Of a DNA stretch of 64,000 nucleotides, positions 9,260 to 17,938 are shown piece by piece. Below the pieces are notes generated by a model that was not told where the DNA came from, did no database searches, and saw only the letters and a program-made list of their open reading frames with translations. Location: NCBI RefSeq assembly GCF_900156915.1, contig NZ_LT732535.1, positions 29,624 to 93,623 on the forward strand. Reading direction: 5' to 3'. A program made the position numbers and the translations under genes. This stretch comes from Sediminibacillus massiliensis. Its GTDB lineage: Bacteria > Bacillota > Bacilli > Bacillales > Amphibacillaceae. The stretch's first letter is position 1, and each line of letters opens with the position of its first letter.

Positions 9260-10240
9260 ATGAGTGAAAAAGTACTGGTAATCGGGGAAACACGTGATGG
9301 CGCGCTAAGGAATGTTTCTTTTGAGGCGATAGCGGCAGGCAAAAAAGTGTCCGAAAATGGGGAAATCGTCGGAGTTGTTTGTGGGGGAAGCGGATTGGAC
9401 GATTACGCTCAAGAAATGATCCATTACGGAGCAGACAGAGTGATAAAAATAGAAAACGAAAAATTGAAAACGTATACATCTGAAGGGTATTTTCAAGCAG
9501 TCAATAAAGTGATTGAACAGGAGCAACCAGCAGCAATAATTATGGGACATACGGCAGTCGGCAAAGATTTAACGCCAAAGATTGCAAGCAAATTACAGTC
9601 AGGCCTTATATCCGATGTGATCGACGTGGAAATGGAAGGCGGGAATGCAGTCTTTACAAGACCAATCTATTCAGGTAAAGCATTCGAGAAAAAAATCATT
9701 ATCGATGGCTTGATTTTTGCGACGATACGGCCCAATAACATCCCATCCTTGGAAAGGGATGACACCCGGTCAGGAAATATCGATTCTTTGGATGTCGATA
9801 TAACGGATTTGCGCACTGTTATTACAGATGTCATCAAGAAAGCATCCGAAGGAGTTGACTTGTCAGAAGCTAAAGTAATTGTAGCGGGCGGAAGGGGAGT
9901 CAAAAGCAAGGAAGGATTCGAACCATTGTATGAGCTTGCGAAGGTACTGGGGGGAGCAGTAGGTGCTTCGCGAGGGGCATGTGATGCAGATTACTGCGAT
10001 TATTCCTTGCAGATCGGCCAGACGGGTAAGGTGGTTACACCGGATTTATATATTGCATGCGGTATTTCCGGTGCCATTCAGCACCTGGCGGGTATGTCGA
10101 GTTCGAAGGTAATAGTGGCCATCAATAAAGATCCGGAGGCAAATATTTTTCAGGTGGCTGACTATGGAATAGTAGGAGATTTATTCGAAGTGGTGCCACA
10201 GTTGATTGAGGAAATCAAACAAATTGGGATTAAAGCATAG
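9260..10240 (+). CDS. etfA: Electron transfer flavoprotein alpha subunit
   Basis: Partner of EtfB, 326 residues. The C-terminal FAD-binding domain carries the signature around residues 220-305: GGRGVKSKEGFEPLYELAK, GASRGACDADYC, QIGQTGKVVTPDLYIACGISGAIQH and INKDPEANIFQVADYGIVGDLF. RBS AAAGGGGCAGG precedes the ATG. It is the last gene of the fadR operon and is followed by a terminator. Confidence 0.95.
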   Translation: MSEKVLVIGETRDGALRNVSFEAIAAGKKVSENGEIVGVVCGGSGLDDYAQEMIHYGADRVIKIENEKLKTYTSEGYFQAVNKVIEQEQPAAIIMGHTAVGKDLTPKIASKLQSGLISDVIDVEMEGGNAVFTRPIYSGKAFEKKIIIDGLIFATIRPNNIPSLERDDTRSGNIDSLDVDITDLRTVITDVIKKASEGVDLSEAKVIVAGGRGVKSKEGFEPLYELAKVLGGAVGASRGACDADYCDYSLQIGQTGKVVTPDLYIACGISGAIQHLAGMSSSKVIVAINKDPEANIFQVADYGIVGDLFEVVPQLIEEIKQIGIKA

Positions 10241-10248
10241 TTAATAAT

Positions 10249-10276
10249 GCTGCAGCAGTATTTGTTGCAGCTTTTT
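10249..10276 (+). terminator. Intrinsic terminator after etfA
   Basis: GCTGCAGCA, loop GTATT, TGTTGCAGC, then five T. The 9-bp stem has one G-T pair and lies 8 bases after the etfA stop. Confidence 0.8.
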
Positions 10277-10406
10277 CATGGATTTATCATGGTAGCAAGT
10301 ACTTAACATAGGCTTTTCCTTTGTAATCAGGATTAGTGGTAAATTCCCCCATTCATAGTATAATGCATAATAAGCAAACTATTAGCGCCGAATCAAAGTC
10401 AGGTGC

Positions 10407-10474
10407 TATACTCTAATTAAAATCAACTATGTAACCGTAAAGTTTTGTTTGTTATACTTCATATAGCTTACAAT
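10407..10474 (+). promoter_or_regulatory. Candidate promoters of trxA
   Basis: The 290-base gap before trxA contains an extended -10 (TGCTATACT, TATACT at 10407-10412) and a second possible pair TTGTTT (10445-10450), 18 bases, TACAAT (10469-10474). Neither is perfect and transcript start mapping would be needed to choose. Nothing else was recognised in this gap apart from the etfA terminator. Confidence 0.4.
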
Positions 10475-10530
10475 TATGAAAGCAGCTGGTACAGCTGAGA
10501 AGGTTCATACAATTAGGAGGAGGAATTGAA

Positions 10531-10845
10531 ATGGCGATTGTAACTGCAACAGATCAGAATTTCAGCAACGAAACAAGCGAGGGCGTCGTATTGGCGGACT
10601 TTTGGGCACCATGGTGTGGTCCATGTAAAATGATTGCTCCTGTTCTGGAAGAAATTGATGGTGAAATGAGCGATAAAGTGAAAATCGTTAAGCTTGATGT
10701 TGATGAAAACCAGGAGACTGCCGGCAAATTTGGAGTAATGAGCATCCCTACATTGCTGTTATTCAAAGATGGCGAAGTAGTCGACCAAGTAATTGGATTT
10801 CAGCCAAAAGAAGCGTTGGTTGAGTTGATCAATAAACACGCGTAG
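10531..10845 (+). CDS. trxA: Thioredoxin
   Basis: Small cytoplasmic thiol-disulfide oxidoreductase of 104 residues, the standard length. The active site is W28-C-G-P-C32. [23 protein letters not shown] (with the cis-proline) and [11 protein letters not shown] are typical. AGGAGGAGG precedes the ATG. It sits between etfA and uvrC as in B. subtilis, with terminators on both sides, so it is probably monocistronic. Confidence 0.97.
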   Translation: MAIVTATDQNFSNETSEGVVLADFWAPWCGPCKMIAPVLEEIDGEMSDKVKIVKLDVDENQETAGKFGVMSIPTLLLFKDGEVVDQVIGFQPKEALVELINKHA

Positions 10846-10887
10846 AAGAACGAGAGAACATTTTTTCGGAAACAATAAAATTGCCTT

Positions 10888-10926
10888 AGAGTCCCTTGTT
10901 GCTTGTTTTGTAACAAGGGACTCTTC
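10888..10926 (+). terminator. Intrinsic terminator after trxA
   Basis: AGAGTCCCTTGTT, an 11-base loop, AACAAGGGACTCT, then TCTATT. Perfect 13-bp stem; the T tail is short. Confidence 0.75.
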
Positions 10927-10982
10927 TATTGCAGACTTTTCATGCAGATTTATATCAGTATAGTTTTAGGGGAAGTGATGGA

Positions 10983-12785
10983 ATGAATGCAAAAATTAAA
11001 GAGAAATTGGCAGTTCTCCCCGCCCAGCCAGGTTGTTACTTGATGAAGGACAAGCAAGGAACCATCATTTATGTAGGCAAATCCAAAATGCTGCGGAACC
11101 GGGTAAGATCGTATTTTACCGGGGCAAATGACCAGAAAACACAACGGCTCGTCCAAGAAATAGTGGATTTTGAATATATTGTTACTTCTTCGGAGATCGA
11201 GGCGCTGATTTTGGAAATGAATCTCATCAAAAAACATGATCCAAGATACAACGTCCTGTTGAAAGATGATAAATCTTATCCGTATCTGAAAGTGACTGCT
11301 GAAGAACAGCCGCGGTTGATTGTCACGAGAAAAGTAAAGAAAGACAAAGGGAAATATTTTGGGCCTTATCCAAATGTAATTGCAGCCAGGGAAACAAAAA
11401 AATTGTTGGATCGTCTATACCCTTTGAGAAAGTGCGACAAAATGCCTGACAGGGTCTGCCTTTATTATCATATGAATCAATGTCTGGGACCATGTGTCTA
11501 TCCAGTATCCAAGGAAACGAACAGGCAAATCGTACAGAGTATCACTTCATTCCTTAACGGCGGTCATGGAGAAATAAAAAAAGACCTTCAGCAAAAAATG
11601 TACAAGGCTTCCGAAGAGCTTGATTTCGAGCGTGCGAAAGAACTGCGGGACCAAATCCAGCATATTGAATCTGTAATGGAACAACAAAAGATGACACTGA
11701 AGGATCAGGTCAACAGAGATGTATTTGCTTACTCCTATGACAAAGGCTGGATGTGTGTGCAGGTGTTTTTCATCCGACAAGGTAAATTGATTGAAAGAGA
11801 TGTATCGATATTCCCGTTTTTTGATGAGCCTGCTGAAACTTTCCTTAGCTTTATCGGCCGTTTTTACCTTCATCAAAATCATCCTAAACCGAAACAAGTT
11901 TTAGTGCCAGCACCGACCGATCATAAGCTGCTGGAGGAACTTTTAGAGATAGATGTTTCGATTCCATACAGAGGCAGAAAGAAGGAACTAGTGGAACTTG
12001 CCGAGAAAAATGCGCAAATCGCATTGGAAGAAAAGTTTACCCTTATTGAGCGGAATGAAGAAAGAACAATAAAAGCTGTCGAGGAGTTGGGGGAAAAACT
12101 CCACATTGAAACGCCGCACCGAATCGAAGCTTTCGATAATTCTAATATCCAAGGCACGGATCCTGTGTCTGCTATGATTGTGTTCACTGATGGAAAACCG
12201 GACAAAAAGCAATACAGGAAATACAAAATCAGGGATGTTGAAGGACCGGATGATTACGAAACGATGCGGGAAGTGGTCAGAAGAAGATACACCCGTTTAT
12301 TGAAAGAAGGGGCTCCGCTTCCGGACTTAATTTTGATTGACGGCGGAAAAGGGCAGATGAAGGCAGCGCTCGATGTGTTGGAAAATGAATTAGGGTTGGA
12401 CATCCCGCTTTGCGGGTTGGCGAAAGACGATAAGCACCGGACGAGTGAATTGTTATATGGATCTCCGCCAGCAATTGTTGAGCTGGAAAGGAATTCACAA
12501 GAGTTTTACCTTATACAGCGAATTCAGGACGAAGTTCATCGCTTTGCAATAACTTTTCACCGTCAATTGCGCGGAAAAAGTGCCATCAAATCGGAATTGG
12601 ATGACATTCCTGGTGTAGGGGAAAAGCGAAGGAGACTCTTGCTAAGACATTTCAAGTCAATTACGGAAATAAAAAATGCGAGAGTAGAGGACTTGCAGAA
12701 GCTGGGAATTCCCGAACCGACAAGCAGAAGAATCCTGGACCATCTAACCGGCAATACTGCCGACCATACAGATGAGTCAAAATAA
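10983..12785 (+). CDS. uvrC: UvrABC excinuclease subunit C
   Basis: Nucleotide excision repair nuclease of 600 residues that makes both incisions after UvrB loading. Domains in order: GIY-YIG nuclease ([19 protein letters not shown], residues 15-35), a cysteine cluster ([21 protein letters not shown], near 150-175), the UvrB-binding UVR motif ([17 protein letters not shown]), the RNase H-like nuclease ([34 protein letters not shown]) and a C-terminal HhH pair ([17 protein letters not shown]). The ATG at 10983 matches the family start [13 protein letters not shown]; the longer frame would start inside the trxA terminator region. Confidence 0.95.
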   Translation: MNAKIKEKLAVLPAQPGCYLMKDKQGTIIYVGKSKMLRNRVRSYFTGANDQKTQRLVQEIVDFEYIVTSSEIEALILEMNLIKKHDPRYNVLLKDDKSYPYLKVTAEEQPRLIVTRKVKKDKGKYFGPYPNVIAARETKKLLDRLYPLRKCDKMPDRVCLYYHMNQCLGPCVYPVSKETNRQIVQSITSFLNGGHGEIKKDLQQKMYKASEELDFERAKELRDQIQHIESVMEQQKMTLKDQVNRDVFAYSYDKGWMCVQVFFIRQGKLIERDVSIFPFFDEPAETFLSFIGRFYLHQNHPKPKQVLVPAPTDHKLLEELLEIDVSIPYRGRKKELVELAEKNAQIALEEKFTLIERNEERTIKAVEELGEKLHIETPHRIEAFDNSNIQGTDPVSAMIVFTDGKPDKKQYRKYKIRDVEGPDDYETMREVVRRRYTRLLKEGAPLPDLILIDGGKGQMKAALDVLENELGLDIPLCGLAKDDKHRTSELLYGSPPAIVELERNSQEFYLIQRIQDEVHRFAITFHRQLRGKSAIKSELDDIPGVGEKRRRLLLRHFKSITEIKNARVEDLQKLGIPEPTSRRILDHLTGNTADHTDESK

Positions 12786-12787
12786 GA

Positions 12788-12850
12788 GAGGCTGCAGAAC
12801 AGTTTACAAGCAGAAGAGTGGCTGTAAACAGTAAACTGCAGCCTCCCTTA
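12788..12850 (+). terminator. Hairpin terminator between uvrC and yslB
   Basis: GAGGCTGC...GCAGCCTC, with an inner AGTTTAC/GTAAACT pairing, forms a long interrupted stem 3 bases after the uvrC stop. It is followed by CCTTAATTTT and separates two convergent genes. Confidence 0.65.
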
Positions 12851-12895
12851 ATTTTGCCTGCTTTGGAACAAAAAAGCGCTTTATAAGTACAAGGG

Positions 12896-13345
12896 TTATT
12901 TTGTATAGATGACACTCAATTGAATGGTATTCTGTTTCGTATTAACTTCTTCCAGGCATTCACAGGCTGTTTCTTTAATTTGCTGGATCGATTCTGCCAG
13001 GAATCCCGCTTCCAGTCGGTAATCTATCTCGTTCAAGGGTGACTGGTGCCTTTTTCTTACGGACTCACCGGACAATTCCCAGACCATCTCCCGCCTCTTC
13101 TCTTTTTTTAATTCAAGATGGCCCCAGCCGAAGAGAGAGAAACATTCGATGAGTTCCTCAACTGTTGCCGGCTCCAATTTCCTTGCGAGGTTTTTACCCA
13201 TCACATATGTAATAGCAGCTGCCTCTTTACCCAGCAGGTCCGGAAGGCATATATATCTGAGCACATCATAGCCCGCTCCTGTAGTATGTAAATGTTCCAT
13301 GAGATTTTTATCTAATTGATGTCGGTTTCTTTCCATGAATTTCAT
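12896..13345 (-). CDS. yslB: YslB-like DUF2507 protein
   Basis: Protein of 149 residues resembling YslB (DUF2507), whose members have a fold related to V4R/ligand-binding small domains; function is unknown. The recognisable stretches are LPDLLG...AAITYVMGKNLARKL, FGWGHLELKK and FRLEAGF-type LEAGFLAESIQ. The start could be at 13345 or the next ATG at 13336: AGGAAAGGA is adjacent to the first and about 9 bases from the second, so 13336 is well placed too. It is convergent with uvrC and divergent from sdhC, in the uvrC-sdh interval where yslB lies in B. subtilis. Confidence 0.8.
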   Translation of the reverse strand: MKFMERNRHQLDKNLMEHLHTTGAGYDVLRYICLPDLLGKEAAAITYVMGKNLARKLEPATVEELIECFSLFGWGHLELKKEKRREMVWELSGESVRKRHQSPLNEIDYRLEAGFLAESIQQIKETACECLEEVNTKQNTIQLSVIYTK

Positions 13346-13490
13346 TCCTTTCCTACGAAGCTATTATCCTCTGATTTTCTTGTTTGTGCAACCTACTTTA
13401 AGATTAAATTGCGGGTTTTTGTGACAGTTCCCGTTTTGTGTTCGTTTCAAAAGTTTTCTATTTGGCGGAACGATTTAGTAAATCGTTTTC

Positions 13491-13519
13491 TTGACGCTTA
13501 TCGGTGATAGAAGTACAAT
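13491..13519 (+). promoter_or_regulatory. Sigma-A promoter of sdhCAB
   Basis: TTGACG (13491-13496), 17-base spacer, TACAAT (13514-13519). It leaves a leader of about 125 bases before sdhC. Confidence 0.8.
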
Positions 13520-13586
13520 AAGTGTGTCACAAAATTATACATTTTTCTAACAATTGCTTGCTTTGTTTTCTGCTAAACTAGTAAAA

Positions 13587-13602
13587 AATAAAGCGCTTTA
13601 TT
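13587..13602. promoter_or_regulatory. 16-bp perfect palindrome in the sdh leader
   Basis: AATAAAGCGCTTTATT, a perfect inverted repeat 68 bases downstream of the sdh -10 box. Its core AAAGCGCTTT resembles the centre of CcpA cre sites, but the outer TG/CA bases of the cre consensus are absent. It may bind a regulator or form a short hairpin. Confidence 0.4.
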
Positions 13603-13652
13603 GGGGAAATGTACATATCTTAGCAGATAGACTTTAATTGAGGGGGGTACAC

Positions 13653-14273
13653 ATGGCGGAGAATCGCGACTTTTTTTATCGCAGGCTACATTCACTTTTA
13701 GGGGTAATTCCAATTGGTATTTTTCTTATTCAGCATTTGGTGGTAAACCACTTTGCTGTATATGGAAGAGAGAGCTTTGAACGGGCAGCAGGCTTCATGC
13801 ACAATCTTCCCTTCAGATTATTGCTCGAAACGTTTGTGATTTATCTACCAATACTTTTCCATGCGATCTTAGGTGTTTATATTGTATTCACGGTTAAGTA
13901 CAATAATCGGCGTTATGGTTTTTTTCGCAACTTAATGTTCACGCTGCAAAGAGTTTCCGGAATCATCACACTTATATTCATTGCATGGCATGTTTGGGAA
14001 ACAAGAATAGCTTTAGGTCTGGGACTCGTAGAGCTTGACTACAGCTTAATGGAAAATATCCTGGAGAGCCCGTTTATGTTCTGGTTCTACATTATCGGTG
14101 TCATTTCGACAACATTCCATTTTGCAAACGGTCTCTGGAGCTTCCTGGTCACATGGGGATTTACTATCACACCGCGTTCTCAAAGAATAGCTACATATGT
14201 GACATTGATCGTCTTTCTTGCTATTTCTTATATCGGTGTAAGAACTTTAATCCAATTCGCGTATGGAGTCTAA
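13653..14273 (+). CDS. sdhC: Succinate dehydrogenase cytochrome b558 subunit
   Basis: Di-haem membrane anchor of complex II, 206 residues with five hydrophobic segments. It binds two haems b and passes electrons from succinate oxidation to menaquinone. With ATG 13653, histidines fall at 28, 70, 113 and 156, matching the four axial ligands of the B. subtilis protein (28, 70, 113, 155), which supports this start; GAGGGGGG lies 5 bases upstream. First gene of sdhCAB. Confidence 0.95.
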   Translation: MAENRDFFYRRLHSLLGVIPIGIFLIQHLVVNHFAVYGRESFERAAGFMHNLPFRLLLETFVIYLPILFHAILGVYIVFTVKYNNRRYGFFRNLMFTLQRVSGIITLIFIAWHVWETRIALGLGLVELDYSLMENILESPFMFWFYIIGVISTTFHFANGLWSFLVTWGFTITPRSQRIATYVTLIVFLAISYIGVRTLIQFAYGV

Positions 14274-14322
14274 TAGAAACCAACAGTAGAAATTTCAGTT
14301 AATTTAGGGAGTGAGCAAAACT

Positions 14323-16074
14323 ATGAGTAATGGCAAGGTTGTTGTCGTAGGCGGCGGGCTAGCCGGTCTAATGGCTACTATAAAAGCAGCAGAAGCAGGA
14401 GTTCCTGTTGATTTGTTGTCTATCGTACCAGTTAAACGTTCTCACTCTGTTTGTGCACAAGGCGGAATTAATGGTGCAGTTAATACAAAAGGAGAAGGGG
14501 ATTCTCCTTGGGAACATTTTGACGATACAGTTTACGGCGGCGATTTTCTGGCTAACCAGCCGCCAGTCAAAGCTATGTGTGAAGCGGCACCGAGTATCAT
14601 CCACATGCTCGACCGGATGGGTGTAATGTTCAACAGGACGCCGGAAGGTCTGCTTGATTTCCGCCGTTTCGGGGGCACACAGCATCATAGAACTGCATAT
14701 GCCGGTGCGACAACCGGGCAGCAGCTTCTTTACGCGCTTGATGAACAAGTGAGACGCTATGAAGTGGAAGGACTTGTTACCAAGTATGAAGGTTGGGAGT
14801 TCATTTCGGCTATTATCGATGAAGAAGGTATCGGCCGTGGAATCATCACACAAAACATCCAATCACATGAAATAAAGGCAATCAGGGCAGATGCCGTTAT
14901 CCTGGCGACCGGAGGTCCTGGAATCATATTCGGAAAGTCTACCAACTCGGTTATAAATACAGGTTCCGCGGCAGGGGCTCTGTACTTGCAGGGAGCTATT
15001 TATGCAAATGGCGAATTTATCCAGATCCATCCTACTGCCATACCGGGTGATGACAAACTTCGCCTGATGAGTGAATCAGCACGCGGCGAAGGTGGAAGAG
15101 TCTGGACGTACAAAGATGGGGAACCATGGTACTTCCTGGAAGAAAAATATCCCGCATACGGTAACCTGGTACCCCGTGACATCGCGACAAGAGAAATATT
15201 CGATGTCTGCGTAAATCAGAAGCTCGGCATCAATGGAGAAAACATGGTATATCTGGATCTTTCCCATAAAGATCCGAAAGAACTTGATGTCAAACTTGGC
15301 GGTATCATCGAAATCTATGAAAAATTCGTCGGGGAAGACCCACGTAAAGTTCCTATGAAAATTTTCCCTGCCGTTCATTACTCGATGGGCGGGCTTTGGG
15401 TCGATTATGACCAAATGACCAATATACCTGGTATATTTGCAGCCGGCGAATGTGATTATTCCCAGCACGGCGGCAACAGACTAGGAGCAAACTCGCTATT
15501 GTCCTCTATCTATGGAGGGATGGTTGCTGGTCCGAATGCCATCAAATATATCGATGGTTTGGACAAAAAAGCGGAAGACCTCTCTTCTGGTCTGTTTGAC
15601 CAAAAGTTGAAAGAGGAACAGGAAAACTTTGAAAACCTGATGAAAATGGATGGAACTGACAATGCCTACCAAATTCATAAAGAGCTTGGAGAATGGATGA
15701 CTGATAATGTGACAGTTGTCCGCGATAACGAAAAGCTGAAAAAGACAGATGAAAAAATCAAGGAATTATTGGAACGATGGGATAATATCAATATTAATGA
15801 CACTTCCCGCTGGAGCAACCAAGGAGTTATGTTCACTCGTCAATTGAAAAACATGCTTCAATTAGCACGTGTCATCACTATTGGTGCTTTGAACCGTAAT
15901 GAAAGCCGAGGAGCGCATTATAAACCGGAATTCCCTGAGCGGAATGACGAGGAATGGTTAAAGACGACCAAAGCGCAATTCGATGCTGTCAATAATACAC
16001 CGGTATTTACCTATGAAGACGTTGATGTATCTTTAATCAAACCTAGGAAAAGAGATTACAGTAAGAAAAAGTAA
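14323..16074 (+). CDS. sdhA: Succinate dehydrogenase flavoprotein subunit
   Basis: FAD-carrying catalytic subunit of complex II, 583 residues, oxidising succinate to fumarate. N-terminal dinucleotide fold VVVGGGLAGLMA (residues 6-18); His41 in KRSHSVCAQGGINGA is the site of covalent FAD attachment in the family; FGGTQHHRTAYAG, HPTAIPGDDKLRLMSE, RGEGGRVW and GECDYSQHGGNRLGANSLL are the substrate and flavin segments. ATG 14323 is preferred over GTG 14311, since AGGGAGTG overlaps the GTG and is about 10 bases from the ATG. Confidence 0.97.
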   Translation: MSNGKVVVVGGGLAGLMATIKAAEAGVPVDLLSIVPVKRSHSVCAQGGINGAVNTKGEGDSPWEHFDDTVYGGDFLANQPPVKAMCEAAPSIIHMLDRMGVMFNRTPEGLLDFRRFGGTQHHRTAYAGATTGQQLLYALDEQVRRYEVEGLVTKYEGWEFISAIIDEEGIGRGIITQNIQSHEIKAIRADAVILATGGPGIIFGKSTNSVINTGSAAGALYLQGAIYANGEFIQIHPTAIPGDDKLRLMSESARGEGGRVWTYKDGEPWYFLEEKYPAYGNLVPRDIATREIFDVCVNQKLGINGENMVYLDLSHKDPKELDVKLGGIIEIYEKFVGEDPRKVPMKIFPAVHYSMGGLWVDYDQMTNIPGIFAAGECDYSQHGGNRLGANSLLSSIYGGMVAGPNAIKYIDGLDKKAEDLSSGLFDQKLKEEQENFENLMKMDGTDNAYQIHKELGEWMTDNVTVVRDNEKLKKTDEKIKELLERWDNININDTSRWSNQGVMFTRQLKNMLQLARVITIGALNRNESRGAHYKPEFPERNDEEWLKTTKAQFDAVNNTPVFTYEDVDVSLIKPRKRDYSKKK

Positions 16075-16089
16075 AGGGGGTAAGCGAGA

Positions 16090-16851
16090 ATGGCTGACAA
16101 AACGATAACTTTGATTATTACCCGCCAAGACAGTCCTGATGCTTCTTCTTATGAAGAAACGTTTAAAGTCCCATACAGAGAAAACATGAATGTCATCTCT
16201 GCTTTGATGGAAATCCGCCGTAACCCAGTAAATGCTGATGGTAAATCAACTACTCCAGTGTTTTGGGAAATGAACTGTCTGGAGGAAGTATGTGGCGCTT
16301 GCTCAATGATTATTAACGGACAAGCAAGACAGTCCTGTGCAACACTTGTCGATCAATTGGAGCAGCCAATCCGTTTGGAGCCAATGTCTACTTTCCCTGT
16401 TGTCAGGGATTTGGCTGTAGACAGAAGCCGGATGTTCGATTCCTTGAAGAAGGTAAAAGCCTGGATCCCGATCGATGGTACGTATGATTTGGGGCCAGGA
16501 CCGAGAATGCCTGAAAAGAAACGACAATGGGCATATGAATTATCGAAATGCATGACTTGTGGTGTGTGTCTGGAAGCTTGTCCGAACGTAAATAGCAAAT
16601 CAGATTTCATCGGACCTGCAGCACTTTCCCAGGTTAGACTGTTCAACGCCCATCCGACAGGGCAAATGAATAAAGGCGAACGCTTGGAAGCATTGATGGA
16701 AGATGGCGGTATTCATGGCTGTGGAAACTCTCAGAACTGTGTCCAGGTATGTCCGAAAGGTATCCCATTGACAACATCTATCGCCGCAATGAACAGAGAT
16801 ACCAACATCCAATCTTTCAAGAACTTTTTCGGCAGTGATCATGTCTATTGA
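16090..16851 (+). CDS. sdhB: Succinate dehydrogenase iron-sulfur subunit
   Basis: Iron-sulfur subunit of complex II, 253 residues. The 2Fe-2S cysteines are C63-x4-C68-x2-C71 and the later SCATL cysteine. The ferredoxin-like C-terminal half has CMTCGVCLEACP and CGNSQNCVQVCPKG for the 4Fe-4S and 3Fe-4S clusters. It follows sdhA by 15 bases with AAAGGGGGTAAG as ribosome-binding site, and a terminator ends the operon. Confidence 0.97.
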   Translation: MADKTITLIITRQDSPDASSYEETFKVPYRENMNVISALMEIRRNPVNADGKSTTPVFWEMNCLEEVCGACSMIINGQARQSCATLVDQLEQPIRLEPMSTFPVVRDLAVDRSRMFDSLKKVKAWIPIDGTYDLGPGPRMPEKKRQWAYELSKCMTCGVCLEACPNVNSKSDFIGPAALSQVRLFNAHPTGQMNKGERLEALMEDGGIHGCGNSQNCVQVCPKGIPLTTSIAAMNRDTNIQSFKNFFGSDHVY

Positions 16852-16878
16852 TGCATGATTCAATCTGCTAGATAAGCA

Positions 16879-16916
16879 AAGCCCTTGCCATCTTTAATTT
16901 GGCAAGGGCTTATTTT
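16879..16916 (+). terminator. Intrinsic terminator after sdhB
   Basis: AAGCCCTTGCCA, loop of 9, TGGCAAGGGCTT, then ATTTT. Perfect 12-bp stem. Confidence 0.85.
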
Positions 16917-16934
16917 CCATAGAAAGGCGGTCAA

Positions 16935-17381
16935 ATGATGAAAACGGTTAGTTATATTGAAGACTTGGAACAATGGAAACAAGCGTTCAATTTCTCGATT
17001 CCAATTAAGATCAGGTTTTCGGAAACGGATATGTTTGGCCATGTCAATAATGTTTCCGCTTTCATATATTTTGAGGAAGCAAGAATCGAATTTCTGAAGA
17101 GCAAAGGGTTGTTCACTTTATCTTCCTCTCCTGCAAGCACATTTCCAATTGTTGCAGATTTGCAGTGTGACTACCACAAACAGATATATCTGCATGATCA
17201 ACTTGATTTGTATGTGAAAGCAGATTATATCGGAAATACCTCCTTTGACATACATTATATGGGAGTCGAAAAGGAGAGAGGTGTTCTTCTTACCGGCAGA
17301 GGCAGGATGGTTCAAGTAGATACAAAAACAGGAAAAAAAGTGCCGCTTTCAAAGGAAATGAAGGAGAAACTCACGAAGTGA
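16935..17381 (+). CDS. ysmA: Acyl-CoA thioesterase of the 4HBT family
   Basis: Hot-dog-fold thioesterase-like protein of 148 residues. RFSETDMFGHVNNVSAFIYFEEARIEFL (near 26-53) is the 4-hydroxybenzoyl-CoA thioesterase signature, with the catalytic Asp in the TDMFGHVNN block. It corresponds to B. subtilis ysmA, between sdhB and gerE. The native substrate is unknown. Two adjacent ATG codons (16935, 16938) share the AAAGGCGG site. A weak hairpin (ATCCG...CGGAT, GTTTTT) at 17396-17420 may end the transcript. Confidence 0.85.
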   Translation: MMKTVSYIEDLEQWKQAFNFSIPIKIRFSETDMFGHVNNVSAFIYFEEARIEFLKSKGLFTLSSSPASTFPIVADLQCDYHKQIYLHDQLDLYVKADYIGNTSFDIHYMGVEKERGVLLTGRGRMVQVDTKTGKKVPLSKEMKEKLTK

Positions 17382-17434
17382 AATAAAACGGTCCGAATCC
17401 GCGTGTAGCACGGATGTTTTTATGCAATTACTAG

Positions 17435-17463
17435 CACGGTATTCCCCTCCTGTTCATAAAATA
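17435..17463 (+). promoter_or_regulatory. Candidate sigma-K promoter of gerE
   Basis: CATAAAATA at 17455-17463 fits the sigma-K -10 consensus CATAnnnTA exactly, and CACG at 17435-17438 supplies the AC-type -35 at 16-base spacing. gerE is a sigma-K gene in B. subtilis. It lies about 60 bases before the gerE start. Confidence 0.6.
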
Positions 17464-17524
17464 AATTGACTAAATAAATACCCTTCAAGATGCAGCTTTA
17501 AAGACAGCAAGGAGGGGTTAACAC

Positions 17525-17749
17525 TTGAAGGATAATGACTACAAACCGAAGCAACTTTTAACCAAACGTGAAAAAGAAGTTTTTGAACTTTTAGTACAAG
17601 ACAAAACAACAAAAGAAATAGCCCAGGAACTGTTCATTTCACAGAAGACTGTCAGAAATCACATATCAAATGCCATGCAGAAGTTGGGTGTCAAGGGGCG
17701 TTCTCAAGCAGTTGTAGAGCTCCTTCGTATGGGGGAATTAAAGCTCTAA
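17525..17749 (+). CDS. gerE: Spore germination/coat regulator GerE
   Basis: LuxR-type regulator of 74 residues consisting of only the helix-turn-helix domain, as in B. subtilis. It acts in the mother cell late in sporulation on coat genes. LTKREKEVFELLVQDKTTKEIAQELFISQKTVRNHISNAMQKLGVKGRSQAVVELLRMGEL is nearly identical to the known protein. The start is TTG at 17525, 7 bases after AGGAGGGG. Probably transcribed alone, with a terminator at 17756. Confidence 0.97.
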   Translation: MKDNDYKPKQLLTKREKEVFELLVQDKTTKEIAQELFISQKTVRNHISNAMQKLGVKGRSQAVVELLRMGELKL

Positions 17750-17755
17750 TCAAAG

Positions 17756-17785
17756 ACCGGCTTTCTTTTAGAAGGTCGGTTTTTT
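17756..17785 (+). terminator. Intrinsic terminator after gerE
   Basis: ACCGGCTTTCT, loop TTT, AGAAGGTCGGT, then TTTTT; an 11-bp stem with two G-T pairs. Confidence 0.85.
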
Positions 17786-17938
17786 GTTATAAAATAAAGA
17801 ATTGAGAAGGCGGAATATAGTTGAAAAGGTAATGTATTCATAAAAAAGGGAGTCGACAGGGTATTTTACGGGTATATAAACATTTTACTAAGATAAAACA
17901 ATAAACCCAGCATACATCACAACCCTAGGAGGCTCTAT

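Noticed and set aside
13587-13602. CcpA cre site
   Set aside because: The core agrees but the flanking TG and CA bases of the consensus are missing, so it is reported only as a palindrome.
17787-17938. Cyclic-di-AMP (ydaO-type) riboswitch before the antiporter
   Set aside because: The gap of about 150 bases is mostly AT-rich without the conserved motifs or a terminator hairpin near the gene.
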